This document shows, one piece after another, positions 1 through 10,249 of a stretch of DNA of 64,000 nt (positions are counted from its first letter, which is position 1; every line of letters starts with the position of its first letter). Position numbers and translations under genes: made by a program. The notes below the pieces were generated by a model. That model searched no databases and had not been told where the DNA came from. It saw only the letters and a program-made list of their open reading frames with translations. The stretch is from Zygaena filipendulae (lineage: Eukaryota; Arthropoda; Insecta; Lepidoptera; Zygaenidae), in contig OU015651.1 in the NCBI GenBank assembly GCA_907165275.2, forward strand, positions 5,602,501 to 5,666,500, read 5' to 3'.

Positions 1-2600
1 CTAGGCACGAACTCTGAAACGGCGTGTGATAACATGCAAATGGGAGATAAGCATTCACATCCCCATAGGACAGAACGGTCGCTTTGTGGTTTGCTCGAAC
101 CTTTATACAAAAACACACAATATAATAAAAAGCGTGTAAAAAAGTGACAACCCTATACAAAAATACCAACAGTCATCTCTTTCTTACGTGTAGTGAGTTC
201 GTATAGTAAGATTACAGTGGATTGAGAAAAAAAAATCAAAGATAATTTATGTGAAGACGAGGTGTGCTCTCGATCTTTGAGTAAGATTTTCGTCAGTCAT
301 TACGACTTGCCCTTTACTGGGACCATAATGGCGTTTTGACATAATTATTGTTAGAAAAAGTTAATTACAGATTTTCCATACGAAACCATGTCATATAATA
401 GGCACGAAACTGTGGTTATATCGTCATTGCAAAGCATATAGGAATCGCAATAACACGTCCAGGGGATCACTATGATGATGACCACAACACGCCGCGTTAC
501 GATAACTGGCCCCAAAAATTGTTTTTCCCGACGCGACGTGGCCACGTGACCAAATGAAGGCCTTTGACTAAAATAATAATTGAAAACGTATGTTATGCAA
601 TCTGACGGCATAGAGAACACTAATAAATTATAGTTTATGTTTTTTCGTTATGTGCATAGAGCATTTGAAATTATGTTGAAATTTTTGTTACAAGCAGGCA
701 CGCGTATGTATTGTATGTTGTACCTATAGGTAGTATGTAATGTTGTTGGTTTGACTGAACTGAGCTGTAAATATTTTGATTGCCAGCGACTTATCTCTGT
801 ACATTTCACTGTAGATACTATCGTGGATCGTCTCACATAAATTGATACTAATAAGTACACTTACTTTATCAGAAATGATTCATGCTTAGGCCTATAGAGT
901 CATGCTTGTGTAATTATTTTAATTAAACGGAGCAAACATTGTATGTTCAATCATGTTTTAGTGCTCAAAGTTGAAATAACAAAATGTTTGGTATGTTACA
1001 TTAATCAGTGTATCTACCTACCTACTGCCACGTGTTTATTTGATCACAGTTAGGTACATGACAAATAGTTAATTTGCATACCTAATTTAAGTAAATCGCT
1101 TGTACAACAACATTTTTTTTCATAAGCGTGTTTTATCTGCAAAGTGTGTCTTTCTATATTTTGCATTACAAACATCTATTTTTTATATTAAATTTAAAGG
1201 GTATTTGCACTATTTAAGGGGGAGCTGGATATATGATAATGTGTAATATTCACCGGCAAATGCATGGTTTCTTAAGAATTAACACATGTAATTTTTCCCT
1301 TTTTAAATAGTAGAAGTAAATTCAACATAATTTATTATATTACCTTGAATATTGTACGTAAAACTAATTATTATAATTTATTAATTTAAAGAACTTTATA
1401 GCACATTTATGTACAAAAGGCGGACTTAATGCCTAAGGCATTCTCTACTAGTCAACCTTTTGCCTAGCCATATTTGCATAGCCATAGGATAGTTTAGTAT
1501 AATTCTCAAAATCTTATTGAAAATATTTACCTATATTGTAGATCAATGATATTGTTGTAGGTAGACTTTGCAACTAAATCATTTACTTACTAGTATATTT
1601 TGTATAAAATTGTTTTTTTTTTTCCTATAGGTACCAAAAATTCTTGTAAACGTCATCATTAAAACTTTCTCGTCGGGCTTATCTGCGCTTCAGATATTCT
1701 TTTATCCCATTTTTATCCAAACAATCGTAACAGTATTATCTTCAGTAAATCATAATGAAAAACGATATGAGAATAAAGATTATGTACCTACTCTATAGAT
1801 TCTATTTGATATATTTACATACATTAAAAATAAAAACCGATATTTTGCAGCGTAGAGTAAAATAAGTATGTGCATAAATTTCTGTGTATAAGGGAATCAA
1901 TATTATTGATAAATCGAGTTCTTATGTTATTTTAAAGTATTGTCTCTATCTCCTATTAATAAATCTTTCTTTCTTTCTTGCTAACTAAACTGAAATGAAC
2001 TAGACACTGTTAGCAAACCTTCCATGATTCGTATGTTATGTAGGTACAATATTATGCTCTACATTTTGTAGTCTTCCCACTTCTCATATTTTTCCTTACA
2101 ATATAATGTTAAAGGTGATGATATCACGAGTTGTCAACAGACATTATCCGTATCACGACGCTACCCTAACGTTCTCTTTTTATCAGGAAACCAGATAAAG
2201 GCTATACTTGTATCACAGCATCACTTTTTCCAATTGAAACACACAAAATAATTCGAATCATAGATACGAGGTGTAAACTATAAGTAATAGAGAAATGTCC
2301 TAACGCGTTCTAAGGACGCACGTTGTCGATTTTAAATGCCCATGGTTAAAACTAAATTTACTTGAACCAATAATAATTATTATAACCCGCTATAAATTTG
2401 AGAAAAGAAAAACATTTGTAACTTTATTCTCTTGGCCAAAAGTTTTATTCAAGAAAAATTGAAAATTTTGGTCATGCACGAAAACCAATAATGACTAGGT
2501 TAGGTATACCGTCCTATCGATCTATGATTTTCCAAATATCTGAGAATGCAATTTTTTTGTCATTTAGTTGACGATATTTAATATCGTATCGTATTTAAAT
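1..2600. other. AT-rich non-coding sequence, probable intron
   Basis: I see no convincing coding exon on either strand. The only longer open frame (minus strand, 351-620) has no splice-site support or recognisable protein character. Because the terminal exon at 3045-3173 needs upstream exons and none is visible here, this stretch is probably part of its last intron. A short CTTT run lies near 1966-1979. Confidence 0.5.
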
Positions 2601-2660
2601 AGTAAACAAAAAATGAGCCATCGCAGGACGTCGGGCAGATGTGAAACGTTGACGTTATTT

Positions 2661-2800
2661 TGTAGCAACAATAAGCATAAAAGCCCTGAATCGCGCTTAC
2701 GAAGTTTTCACACTGCGCTGAATATACATATGTATATGACCTCCGACGATCTACAGTTGAAGCCGCGGTTCCCCGGGAATAACACCTCGCTCAGCGAGAA
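2661..2800 (+). mobile_element. Jockey-like non-LTR fragment with internal deletion
   Basis: This stretch matches, on the opposite strand, the jockey-like fragment at 40064-40716. Roughly 2685-2750 corresponds to the coding part and 2761-2795 to the 3' untranslated part. The join lies at a TCTACAGT word that occurs twice in the longer copy (40094-40105 and 40588-40599), so this copy lacks the roughly 490 bases between those repeats. It has no coding capacity. Confidence 0.6.
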
Positions 2801-2870
2801 GCTTCCCCTTTGGTGGCGGTCGAGCCATATCACTATCCCGCTCCCGCTACAGTTTATTTAATATACATCC

Positions 2871-2918
2871 CCCGGTTTCACCCGCGGTAATTTCGGAGTT
2901 CCCGCGGGAATTCTCGGT
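2871..2918 (-). mobile_element. Helitron-like repeat, 3' terminal remnant
   Basis: Only the conserved terminal block remains (GGTTTCACCCGCGG, then TTTCGGAGTTCCCGCGGG). The CTAG end and the body are missing. It lies between the jockey-like fragment and the acyltransferase-like exon. Confidence 0.6.
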
Positions 2919-3044
2919 ATGTTAAAAGAAGCCATATATTTCTCTATCTCTCATAGTTTCAGAGAGCTCCCCGTACTGACCCCGCTCAATGCTACACCCG
3001 GCAGAGCGAGTCGTAATCACACCATGGTATCTTTGTGTTCACAG

Positions 3045-3173
3045 CTCACCGCATACGCAGGGTATGCCGTGATGGCGTTCCTATCGTCATTCGTCATCTC
3101 GATCGCTTTCGAGGCTCCTGCGGTCAGACTGATGAAGATCATCAGCGGGGGATGCAAGAAGAAGACTCACTGA
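3045..3173 (+). CDS. Terminal exon of an NRF-6-like acyltransferase
   Basis: After an acceptor (TGTTCACAG, ending 3044) the frame reads 42 codons to TGA at 3171-3173. The peptide has a hydrophobic helix (SSFVISIAFEAP) and a short basic tail ending CKKKTH. The F-E-A-P block followed by an amphipathic stretch near the C-terminus is typical of insect NRF-6 (nose resistant to fluoxetine) proteins, multi-pass membrane members of the acyltransferase-3 family; here it would be the last transmembrane helix and cytoplasmic end. Third positions are GC-rich compared with the flanks. Upstream exons must lie left of the window or be unrecognised; the in-frame open stretch upstream to an ATG at 2919 runs through repeat-derived sequence and is probably intronic. 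A candidate AATAAA lies at 3341-3346. The coding exon is well supported; the family name is inferred from a short peptide. Confidence 0.65.
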   Translation, partial: LTAYAGYAVMAFLSSFVISIAFEAPAVRLMKIISGGCKKKTH

Positions 3174-3340
3174 CACGATTTATCTTTAAGTTTAGTTCTT
3201 ACACCTGCCTATAAAATTAATTTGTGAAAAATAATCAAGTCAGTTACCTAATTCGAGTATTTACCAGTACTGTGTATACCAAAACTTTACACTTCCCCTA
3301 TTATTATTAAAGATATTTTTAGGTATATTAAATATTAATT

Positions 3341-3346
3341 AATAAA
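3341..3346 (+). terminator. Candidate polyadenylation signal
   Basis: AATAAA lies about 170 bases after the stop codon of the terminal exon at 3045-3173. AATAAA is common by chance in such AT-rich DNA, so position is the main support. Confidence 0.35.
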
Positions 3347-3349
3347 TAC

Positions 3350-4930
3350 TTTTTATTAAAAACGTGTTATTTTTTTAAATAGAAATACTCTAACGTGTAT
3401 AGGATGATTAAATCATCAAATCATCCTATATTTTTATATGATGATTTAATTTTATGGAAGAATCCATATATAAAAGATCATAGATTCTAAGGTGGTATAC
3501 ATATACTTATCCACAATCACCTTAATAATATAGTCTGTTTATAAAGATGGCTTGGATGATCTTAATCTGTAGTAGTACGGGCGCCCAAGAGGGGATTTGT
3601 GGATTTGCTAAAGCGCGTCAGAGGAACATAAGGGGGGTGGGTACCTTGCACCATGTTGGGTACCTTGCACCATGTTGAGTACCTCCACCAAATATAAAAA
3701 CGCCATATCGACATTCTCGAGCGCGGTTGATTTATTTTTTATTTTGAAGTAAATAACTCAAGGATAGCGGGAAAAATATAATCTGCCGATTTTCATAAGC
3801 CGAAGTAACGAAAATCGTCTATAAAGTTTATAACGAGCAGCTGCAGTGAAACAGGTACCTATTAAAGAAGAAGAAGAAGATCTTCTTCTTCTTCTTCTAC
3901 CTATTGCTCACTCTGCCTTTTTTCCCTTAACCTTTTCTCTATCTATCACTCTCTCGCACCGTATTCACACTACTTTCCATCGCCATGACGTCATCACAGC
4001 ATATTACGACACTCAACATGTCAAATTAATAAAATAAATTCAAAATTGAGATTTTTTTGCATTTTCAAAAATTCGCTACTACCTTGCGTCCCCTCTAAAT
4101 TGGCAGATTTTCGAAGGGGAGCATTTTTAGGGTTCACTTAACATCCCCTTTGAATATCTAACGCGCTGGAGTATTTTTTTTTTTTTCATTTTCTCCCCTT
4201 CCGGATGGCCACCCCCACCACGCAAATCGGCAGATGAATATATTTTCGATATCAGAGACACCTTGGAGTATCTAAACTACAATATCTAACACGCTCGAGT
4301 ATTTCCATGTTACTAATTTTTTTTTGCATTTTTGAAAGCCTGTAGGAGCTAAACCCACCGGTGAATGAAAAAACATCATATAACGTTATTTTGTTTATAC
4401 CTCCTAATCTTCAAAACCCAATAGGTCCCAACGACGCTCGAGATAATTCCGAATTAGCATCGGTATCTCCCGTACTATAGGAAATTGATATCATCATCAG
4501 CAACTCGCCACGAAGCATAGTCAGCATTTTTAATGGCCTCGCTCCTGAGACAAAGGCGAAGGAAGACGTGTCCTCCAATGACGGTCCAGTGCTGATTGGT
4601 GGACTTTACATACTTTGAAATTGAATAGGAGTGAAAGTTTCTTTACGATGTTTCACTTCACCACCTACCTATTCCAATTTAATTACATAAAACGAAGAAT
4701 TTGTCTGTGTAGAAGGATTTTAATGAGGGAGAAGAAATATTTCGCTGTAGATTTAAGAGGATGTAATTAAGAAAAAGCAATTGACTGCTCAATTGAGCCA
4801 GTGGGAATTACAGGCATTTGTCACACCGCGCTCGTGCCGTACTACAGACTGCAGCGATAACAGGTAAGATTGTCACCATAAGATTGTTAGTTTATTGAAG
4901 TCCCGATATACCTACCTAAGTACCTACCTA
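3350..4930. other. Non-coding sequence with small simple repeats
   Basis: No gene is seen. A 19-base word (GGGTACCTTGCACCATGTT) occurs twice in tandem at about 3638-3676. At about 3864-3897 a GAA run meets a TTC run across AGATCT, forming a palindrome. A short imperfect inverted repeat built on ATGATTTAA lies near 3405-3450. Confidence 0.4.
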
Positions 4931-4931
4931 T

Positions 4932-4992
4932 TTATTTTTCAATAATTATATAAGCTGTATAATATGTAGCTTAGATAATTATTGAAAAATAA
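4932..4992. repeat. 25-bp stem hairpin, 11-base loop
   Basis: Arms 4932-4956 and 4968-4992 pair over 25 positions with one mismatch, with loop 4957-4967. The arms are AT-rich and end in AGCT next to the loop. It could be the core of a short inverted-repeat element or a pre-miRNA-like hairpin; nothing in the sequence decides between them. Confidence 0.6.
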
Positions 4993-5328
4993 TATTATAG
5001 GTACACATGCACAGAGTTCACATTAAGTATTTAGATGCTTTACGAGAGTGAAATCGTAAGTGAGTATAGGTAACAAGTAATAGGGTAGTTGCATGAAATT
5101 TATTATAATAAATTGTGTCAATATTTCAAAAAATAGAGCCTTAGAAAAGCGTTATCGTGAAAGATTTACTAAAAAAATTCAATAGTTTCCAAAATATTCA
5201 AGTTTTAATTTTGTGAAACGGAACGTTGCAACGAAACACCAATCACAGCCAAGCGTGACACATGACGTCACTTTTATTTTTTTAGGAAACTTTTACCTCT
5301 TTCAGAGAAGGCGAAATAAACTAAGTGA

Positions 5329-5500
5329 GTGTCCAGATGAGACATTTTACGCGCTCGTCGAGAACGCGCGGGTCGAGAGTCCGACGCGTTGCAAGCGTTT
5401 TACGCGTGAGAGCATCTGGATGGGATTTATGTGGCTCTAGTATCTCGGGAACACGCGCGTTCTCGACTCGCGCGTAAAACGCCTCATCTGGACCGGCTCT
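5329..5500. mobile_element. Foldback MITE-like element
   Basis: The left end (GTCCAGATGAG, then TTTTACGCGC and GTCGAGAACGCGCG) recurs as the reverse complement at about 5455-5497. The element is rich in CG dinucleotides, unlike its flanks. The two open frames here lie across the inverted repeat and are not genes. Target duplications are not clear. Confidence 0.55.
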
Positions 5501-5840
5501 AAGGGGCATCCATATTACGTGAGCCAATTTTGACGATTTATCGCCCACCCCCCACAACCTCTCCAAGTGGTGAGATGTGAGATTTTGCTCAAACCCCTCC
5601 ACCCCTTCTCTAATTTCACGTGAGATTTATCAAAATGCGTATTTTTGATACAAAAAATTGAATCTGTGCTTGATATGTAACAAGACAATTTGTGATTTCA
5701 CAATTTTACACCGTTTCTTGCGACAAAAAATTACGTGAAATTTGACGAAACCACAGTCTCCCCGCGTGAGATTGGGTGAGGTTTGGCTACACCCCCCCCT
5801 CCCTTTACGGCTCATGTAATTAATGGGCGACTCCTAAGCA
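5501..5840. mobile_element. Foldback element with imperfect terminal inverted repeats
   Basis: The left end (CTAAGGGGCATCCATATTACG) and the reverse complement of the right end (GGAGTCGCCCATTAATTACA) are similar, and pyrimidine-rich blocks follow (CACCCCCCAC on the left, the complement of CCCCCCCCTCCC on the right). It directly follows the preceding foldback element. A related piece lies at 8651-8776. Repeats of this GTCCATAAATTACG type are widespread in insect genomes. Confidence 0.5.
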
Positions 5841-7360
5841 TAGAATGTTTTAATCATAAAATACTCGCTTTAAATGGACAGTGGTTTCATATACAAGGTG
5901 TTTAACCCAAGCCGGCCGGCCCGGGTGTAAGCCCGTTTGATTGCCCATTTGTAATAATACTCGCTGCTCACGTAATTCGTCGCTATAATGAAACTAGTTG
6001 CACGTTGCGATTAATTTTGGAGCTGCCACGGGGACTCCATGAAATCCTTTCTTAGCTAACTTCTACTCTACATACACTTCATAAACTATCTACCTGCCAA
6101 AGTACAGTTTCATGGATCATGTAGTTTTCGAGATTTCTTGTATACTCAATGAGTCAGTGACCTTTTTAGCAAAATAAAATATGAACTTGCAATTCATTTG
6201 AACATTCCAATTTTTACTATAATATCAAAACTAAAAATGTGATACCCACTAACTTCTGTTAAAAATGCGAATAATATAAATTTGTTCGTTACTCTTTCTG
6301 CTTTCTTGCCTTAACTCAACTGATTAGCCTGTTCTTGTGGGATAGAAAATTTATTGACAAAATTTACACTAACGCAACGCAAGCGAAGCCGCGGGGCACT
6401 AGTTGGTTTTCATAGTATATTGTAATTTAACATCGTTCGTTTATCATAAAATGCCTTAAATATTTAAGTAAAATCATGACTTTTAAAATGTAGGTACCTA
6501 CTTACGTAGTTTGATTTACATAATGACGTTAATTAGCTATGATTATTTATAACAATAATAATAAATCTTTATGATAATAGAAAGCATTGATGATTTTAGT
6601 TTTAATAACTCAACCATATTATGTCAATGCTAATTTGTGATTTCTTGCTATAGGTATACTCAAAGAGTATATTATAACCACTGCGATCACTGCGTTTTAT
6701 ATACTTAAAGCTTGGTATTATGTTACATGGTACGGAGCGTCATCGCGCGAAGGGATAATTGGTCCTAATGAATCAGGGCCAGTGTCGACGTCCTGTCTTG
6801 TCCTATTAACTGAGAACCGAAACTATTCTACTATTCTACTATTATAATAATCCTAGTTTAACTTCTAATGTATCTGTAGTCTGTACCGTATAGTCTTTTG
6901 CTGGTTAGATACGGCTTATTGTTCTCACATAATTAATTTGCAAATTGAGTTATCACTAATGTTATATTAAAACTTTAAACTGACAGCGTGCTACTGGAGT
7001 GTTTGGTGCGCAGCTTCTTCTCTTCAGCCATAGCACTAGGAAGCTGTGAAGGGTGGATATTTTATGGGTGCTGCATAATAAATTTAACTTTATTGACGTC
7101 AAAAAGAGCTACATTATGAGCCAAATTTGAATAAATTATTTGACTTTAACTTTGAAATAAAATTAAAGTGTCGTCTGCTGTTTGTAATTCTAAATTAACA
7201 GCTTTTCACCAAATATGTACGTATGAAAGGAAATACGGTCATCAGGCAAATTTCATAGTTCATCAGTATAGGTAGTACCTATCACAATCAGCATTTAATG
7301 TAGGTACCTATTAGGTACCTATAGATTAGACCAGATTAGACAGGTAGGTACCTATTAGAT
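5840..7360. other. Non-coding AT-rich sequence
   Basis: No exon, RNA gene or clear element is recognised. Short clusters of GTAGGTACCTA-like words occur near 6492 and 7300. Confidence 0.4.
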
Positions 7361-7365
7361 TAAAC

Positions 7366-7876
7366 CAGCTGTGCCCCGCGATTTCACCCTCAGTAATTTC
7401 GGAGTTCCCGCGGGAATTCGGGGATAAAAAGTATCCTATGTCCTTCTCTGTACCCCTGACAACGTATGCACGTTGTCAGGGGTACAGAGATGCCAAGAGG
7501 GGCCAGAGGGCCAAATTTCATTCAAATCCGTTCAGCCGTTTTTGCGTGATTGAGTAAACGTATGCGAGGATAAGCGCTCGAAAGCGCATTTTCATCCGAC
7601 TTGCTTCAAATTTATCGTCACTGCTCAGCTCCTTTGTGTCTTAGCGTTGTTATAGCCTATAACCTGCCCAGGAGTACTTATGGACTACAATCGTACCAAG
7701 TTTGGTTAAAATCCCTTCCGTAGTTTTTGACTCATGCGTGCAAATACAGACAGACAAAAAAATTACTGATTGCATTTTTGGCATCGGTATCGATCACCAT
7801 TCATCCTCTAATATTAATTTTACATATATATTCAATGTACAGAATTGACCTCTCTACAGTTTTATAATAAGTATGG
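7366..7876 (-). mobile_element. Long Helitron-like element (about 0.5 kb variant)
   Basis: It opens (minus-strand 3' end) with the conserved block CCCCGCGATTTCACCC and continues into a longer body shared with 57885-58419 (plus strand) and 35663-35889 (minus strand). It ends with CTCTACAGTTTTATAATAAG near 7870. Inside, a 20-base segment is duplicated in inverted orientation (7445-7464 against 7471-7490), so the copy has a perfect hairpin absent from its relatives. A short CAGA run lies at about 7747-7756. There is no coding capacity. Confidence 0.65.
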
Positions 7877-7889
7877 ATTTCAGTATAAA

Positions 7890-7955
7890 CTAGCTGTTTT
7901 CCGCGGTTTCACCCGCGTGAATTTCGAAATACCCGCGGGAATTCTGGGATAAAAG
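7890..7955 (-). mobile_element. Helitron-like 3' end fragment
   Basis: CTAG at 7890-7893 is followed by the terminal block CCGCGGTTTCACCCGCG and CCCGCGGGAATTCTGGGAT. It is truncated after about 65 bases and lies 14 bases from the preceding long copy. Confidence 0.65.
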
Positions 7956-8650
7956 TCCTTGTACAACGTAATTAATCGAACGAAATGTACAAATTGCCTG
8001 CGACATCGCCATTCTAACTTTATGTTAGAAACCACTTTCCGCAAGTTGATATCCGCGGGGCGTGGCGGAGTTAGAACTTAGAAGGCACATCGACTTATCG
8101 CTCGAATGGACAACCATAAATTCGTACACATACATACTTGCTTGCCTATGAACCAAACCATTATCAGTACCTACCCTATACAAAGGAATGTAATTGGGGA
8201 ATCCAGCCCCCAGCCGTTCACAGAACCGAGCCCCCAAGGCTTCAACAACGTAATTTATATTTTAAAAATAACAAGATTATTCTTTAATTAACGGTCTTTT
8301 TTCGTGTTCATTCAACCTTTTGTACAGTTTTCTTTGTTATGTATTATTTACTTAGAACCTTAGGTAGATATTGTTGACCTAATTATAACAAAATATAAGA
8401 AGAAGAAGCAAAGAAAATAACTGAATATTTATACGGCGTGTACCTAACTATGTAGGAATGTTGTCAAAAAATATACCTACAATAGGTACTCCCGTATACA
8501 AATGGCGTTAACGATCAGGCAAATTGTATAATTGTCATATTGTATTGTAGGTATTCACGAGCACCATGACCACAACGCCTGTTTCCTGTCTTCAGCATTT
8601 CATAAAATGCCAATCTACTTATTTGTAAACGGATGAATTAGGAACCATCC

Positions 8651-8776
8651 ATAAAGGGGGCGCCCATTAGTCACGTGATGTTTTTTAGCAACTTTTTAAC
8701 CCCCTCCTCCCCCCTGGTGATATGTGGTGTGGTTTTAGACTACCTACCCTCCCCCCATGCCCAAAATCACGTGTAT
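8651..8776. repeat. CCATAAAGGG-type interspersed repeat fragment
   Basis: It resembles 5501-5840: a CATCCATAAAGG-like start, ATTAGTCACGTGATG, then CCCCCTCCTCCCCCC and a matching CCCTCCCCCCATG block on the right, with CACGTG words on both sides. Probably a shorter member of the same foldback group. Confidence 0.4.
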
Positions 8777-8779
8777 TTT

Positions 8780-10030
8780 TTTAGTATAAAGTATATTGAA
8801 ACTTTCAAAATAGATGCTGAAAGGTGACTGAAATAACGAAGACTGTATGTGTGTTCGGTACGGCTTTCACCTGCCAACAACCAATTTTCTTTTAAAAATA
8901 CATGATATGTTTTTACCTATCTTTGTTATTGTTTGGTACCTGTATTCACTTATTGTATGTAGTTTGGTAGTCGTAATTGGCTTGCATAATGTATAAAAAA
9001 TAATTGTATTTAGAATAAGTATATAAAGCTGTGTACTACCCATTAATAAATAAATAAATAAAATCCAAGTAAGTCTTTGACCAAAAGGAGAAATACTCTT
9101 TACCATATACGTATCTTAAATTTAGGAATGTGTGCGAAGGCCTAGAATAAAGCTGCCTGTTGCCAAAATTCTAAGATTAAGTAACTGAATGAAAAATATT
9201 AAGACATAGGTATAAGTAGTTTACAAAGTTACTTACCTGCCTTTTAAGTATAAATCTCTGAGCAAAGGATTATATCTACGCTGTAACAGTGACGAGGAGT
9301 CCCTAGACAGGTTTGTGATGTAATCTGTCAGTAAACTTTGAAGTTCGTGAGTTCGTGACTTGAATACCTTTAATGGCTTAGAATATCTTTATGAAAGATA
9401 AAATTCCATATAGCGGTCCTGTGATATAAGACTGAAATTCTCGGAGAGCCAGCATTCAAATCTGCATGAAGTCGGGATAGGTAAGAAACGACATTGGTAA
9501 GCAAGATCTTTGAATTTTCATAATAAAAAAAATACGTATAGGACTAGCATTTTTTTAATGTTAGAAGTTGTACAACTGAAGGGCACAAGTCGTGTAAAAA
9601 AATATTTCGTTCTCTTCTCTATTTGAATTAGGTACAGTAAAATATATATATAACTTAATAGAGGTATTTTTTACTTTGTCATATTAACAAAAGTTTTTAC
9701 GATAAATAACATACCTATAACTAACTGCAAACAATGGTATGACGGTCGGTAATCAATCTTCACGCAATCGTATTATATGAACTAAGTTGACAATGTAAAT
9801 AATATATTATGTAATTAATTGCTAACATGAAACCTAAACATGAGAATCCACACGGCGCCGTGCTGTGCGCATCGGAGTGGAGTCCTGTTCTGTCGTACGT
9901 AGCGATAGCTTTTTTCCTGGCGATTTCATCCGTGTCGGTTTCGAAATTGCCTCGCGACCTTTATGCATCGAGATGCAAAGTCCCTACCCTCTATTCTATT
10001 CCAATTCTTTACTATACTTATACCAAAATA
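8780..10030. other. Non-coding sequence with a small GC-rich island
   Basis: Mostly AT-rich and featureless. From about 9845 to 9975 the sequence is GC-richer, and a 99-codon ATG frame starts at 9827, but it has no splice or family support and runs into ordinary AT-rich DNA. The opposite strand is also partly open, so this may be a decayed mobile-element piece. Confidence 0.35.
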
Positions 10031-10033
10031 TCT

Positions 10034-10105
10034 TCCCTACTGCAGTTACACCTACACCCGCGTGAATTTCGGGACTCCTTCAGAGATTCTCCATTCCAGT
10101 ATGAA
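10034..10105 (-). mobile_element. Helitron-like remnant, very diverged
   Basis: CACCCGCGTGAATTTCGGGA and a following AGAGATTCTCCATTCCAG resemble the conserved terminal block (normally CACCCGCGTTAATTTCGGAG). There is no CTAG end. Confidence 0.3.
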
Positions 10106-10249
10106 AATATCCAACTCGTATGTTAACTCAAGCATAGGTACTGTAGCAGCGGTAGCTTCCTATCAAAGGAAGATTTTAAAAACTCCGTCCCTTAGTCCTA
10201 AAGATTGCCCCCCTACAACCCAACTTTACCTACCTATTTATGTGTAACC

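Noticed and set aside
2919..3173. 84-codon ATG frame as a complete small protein
   Set aside because: Its first half begins in a Helitron-like remnant; the coding character starts only after the acceptor at 3044.
8025..8291. Overlapping 60-70 codon frames on both strands
   Set aside because: No domain, no splice support, ordinary composition.
9827..10247. Overlapping 60-99 codon plus-strand frames
   Set aside because: No family or splice support; the right half is a decayed Helitron-like block.
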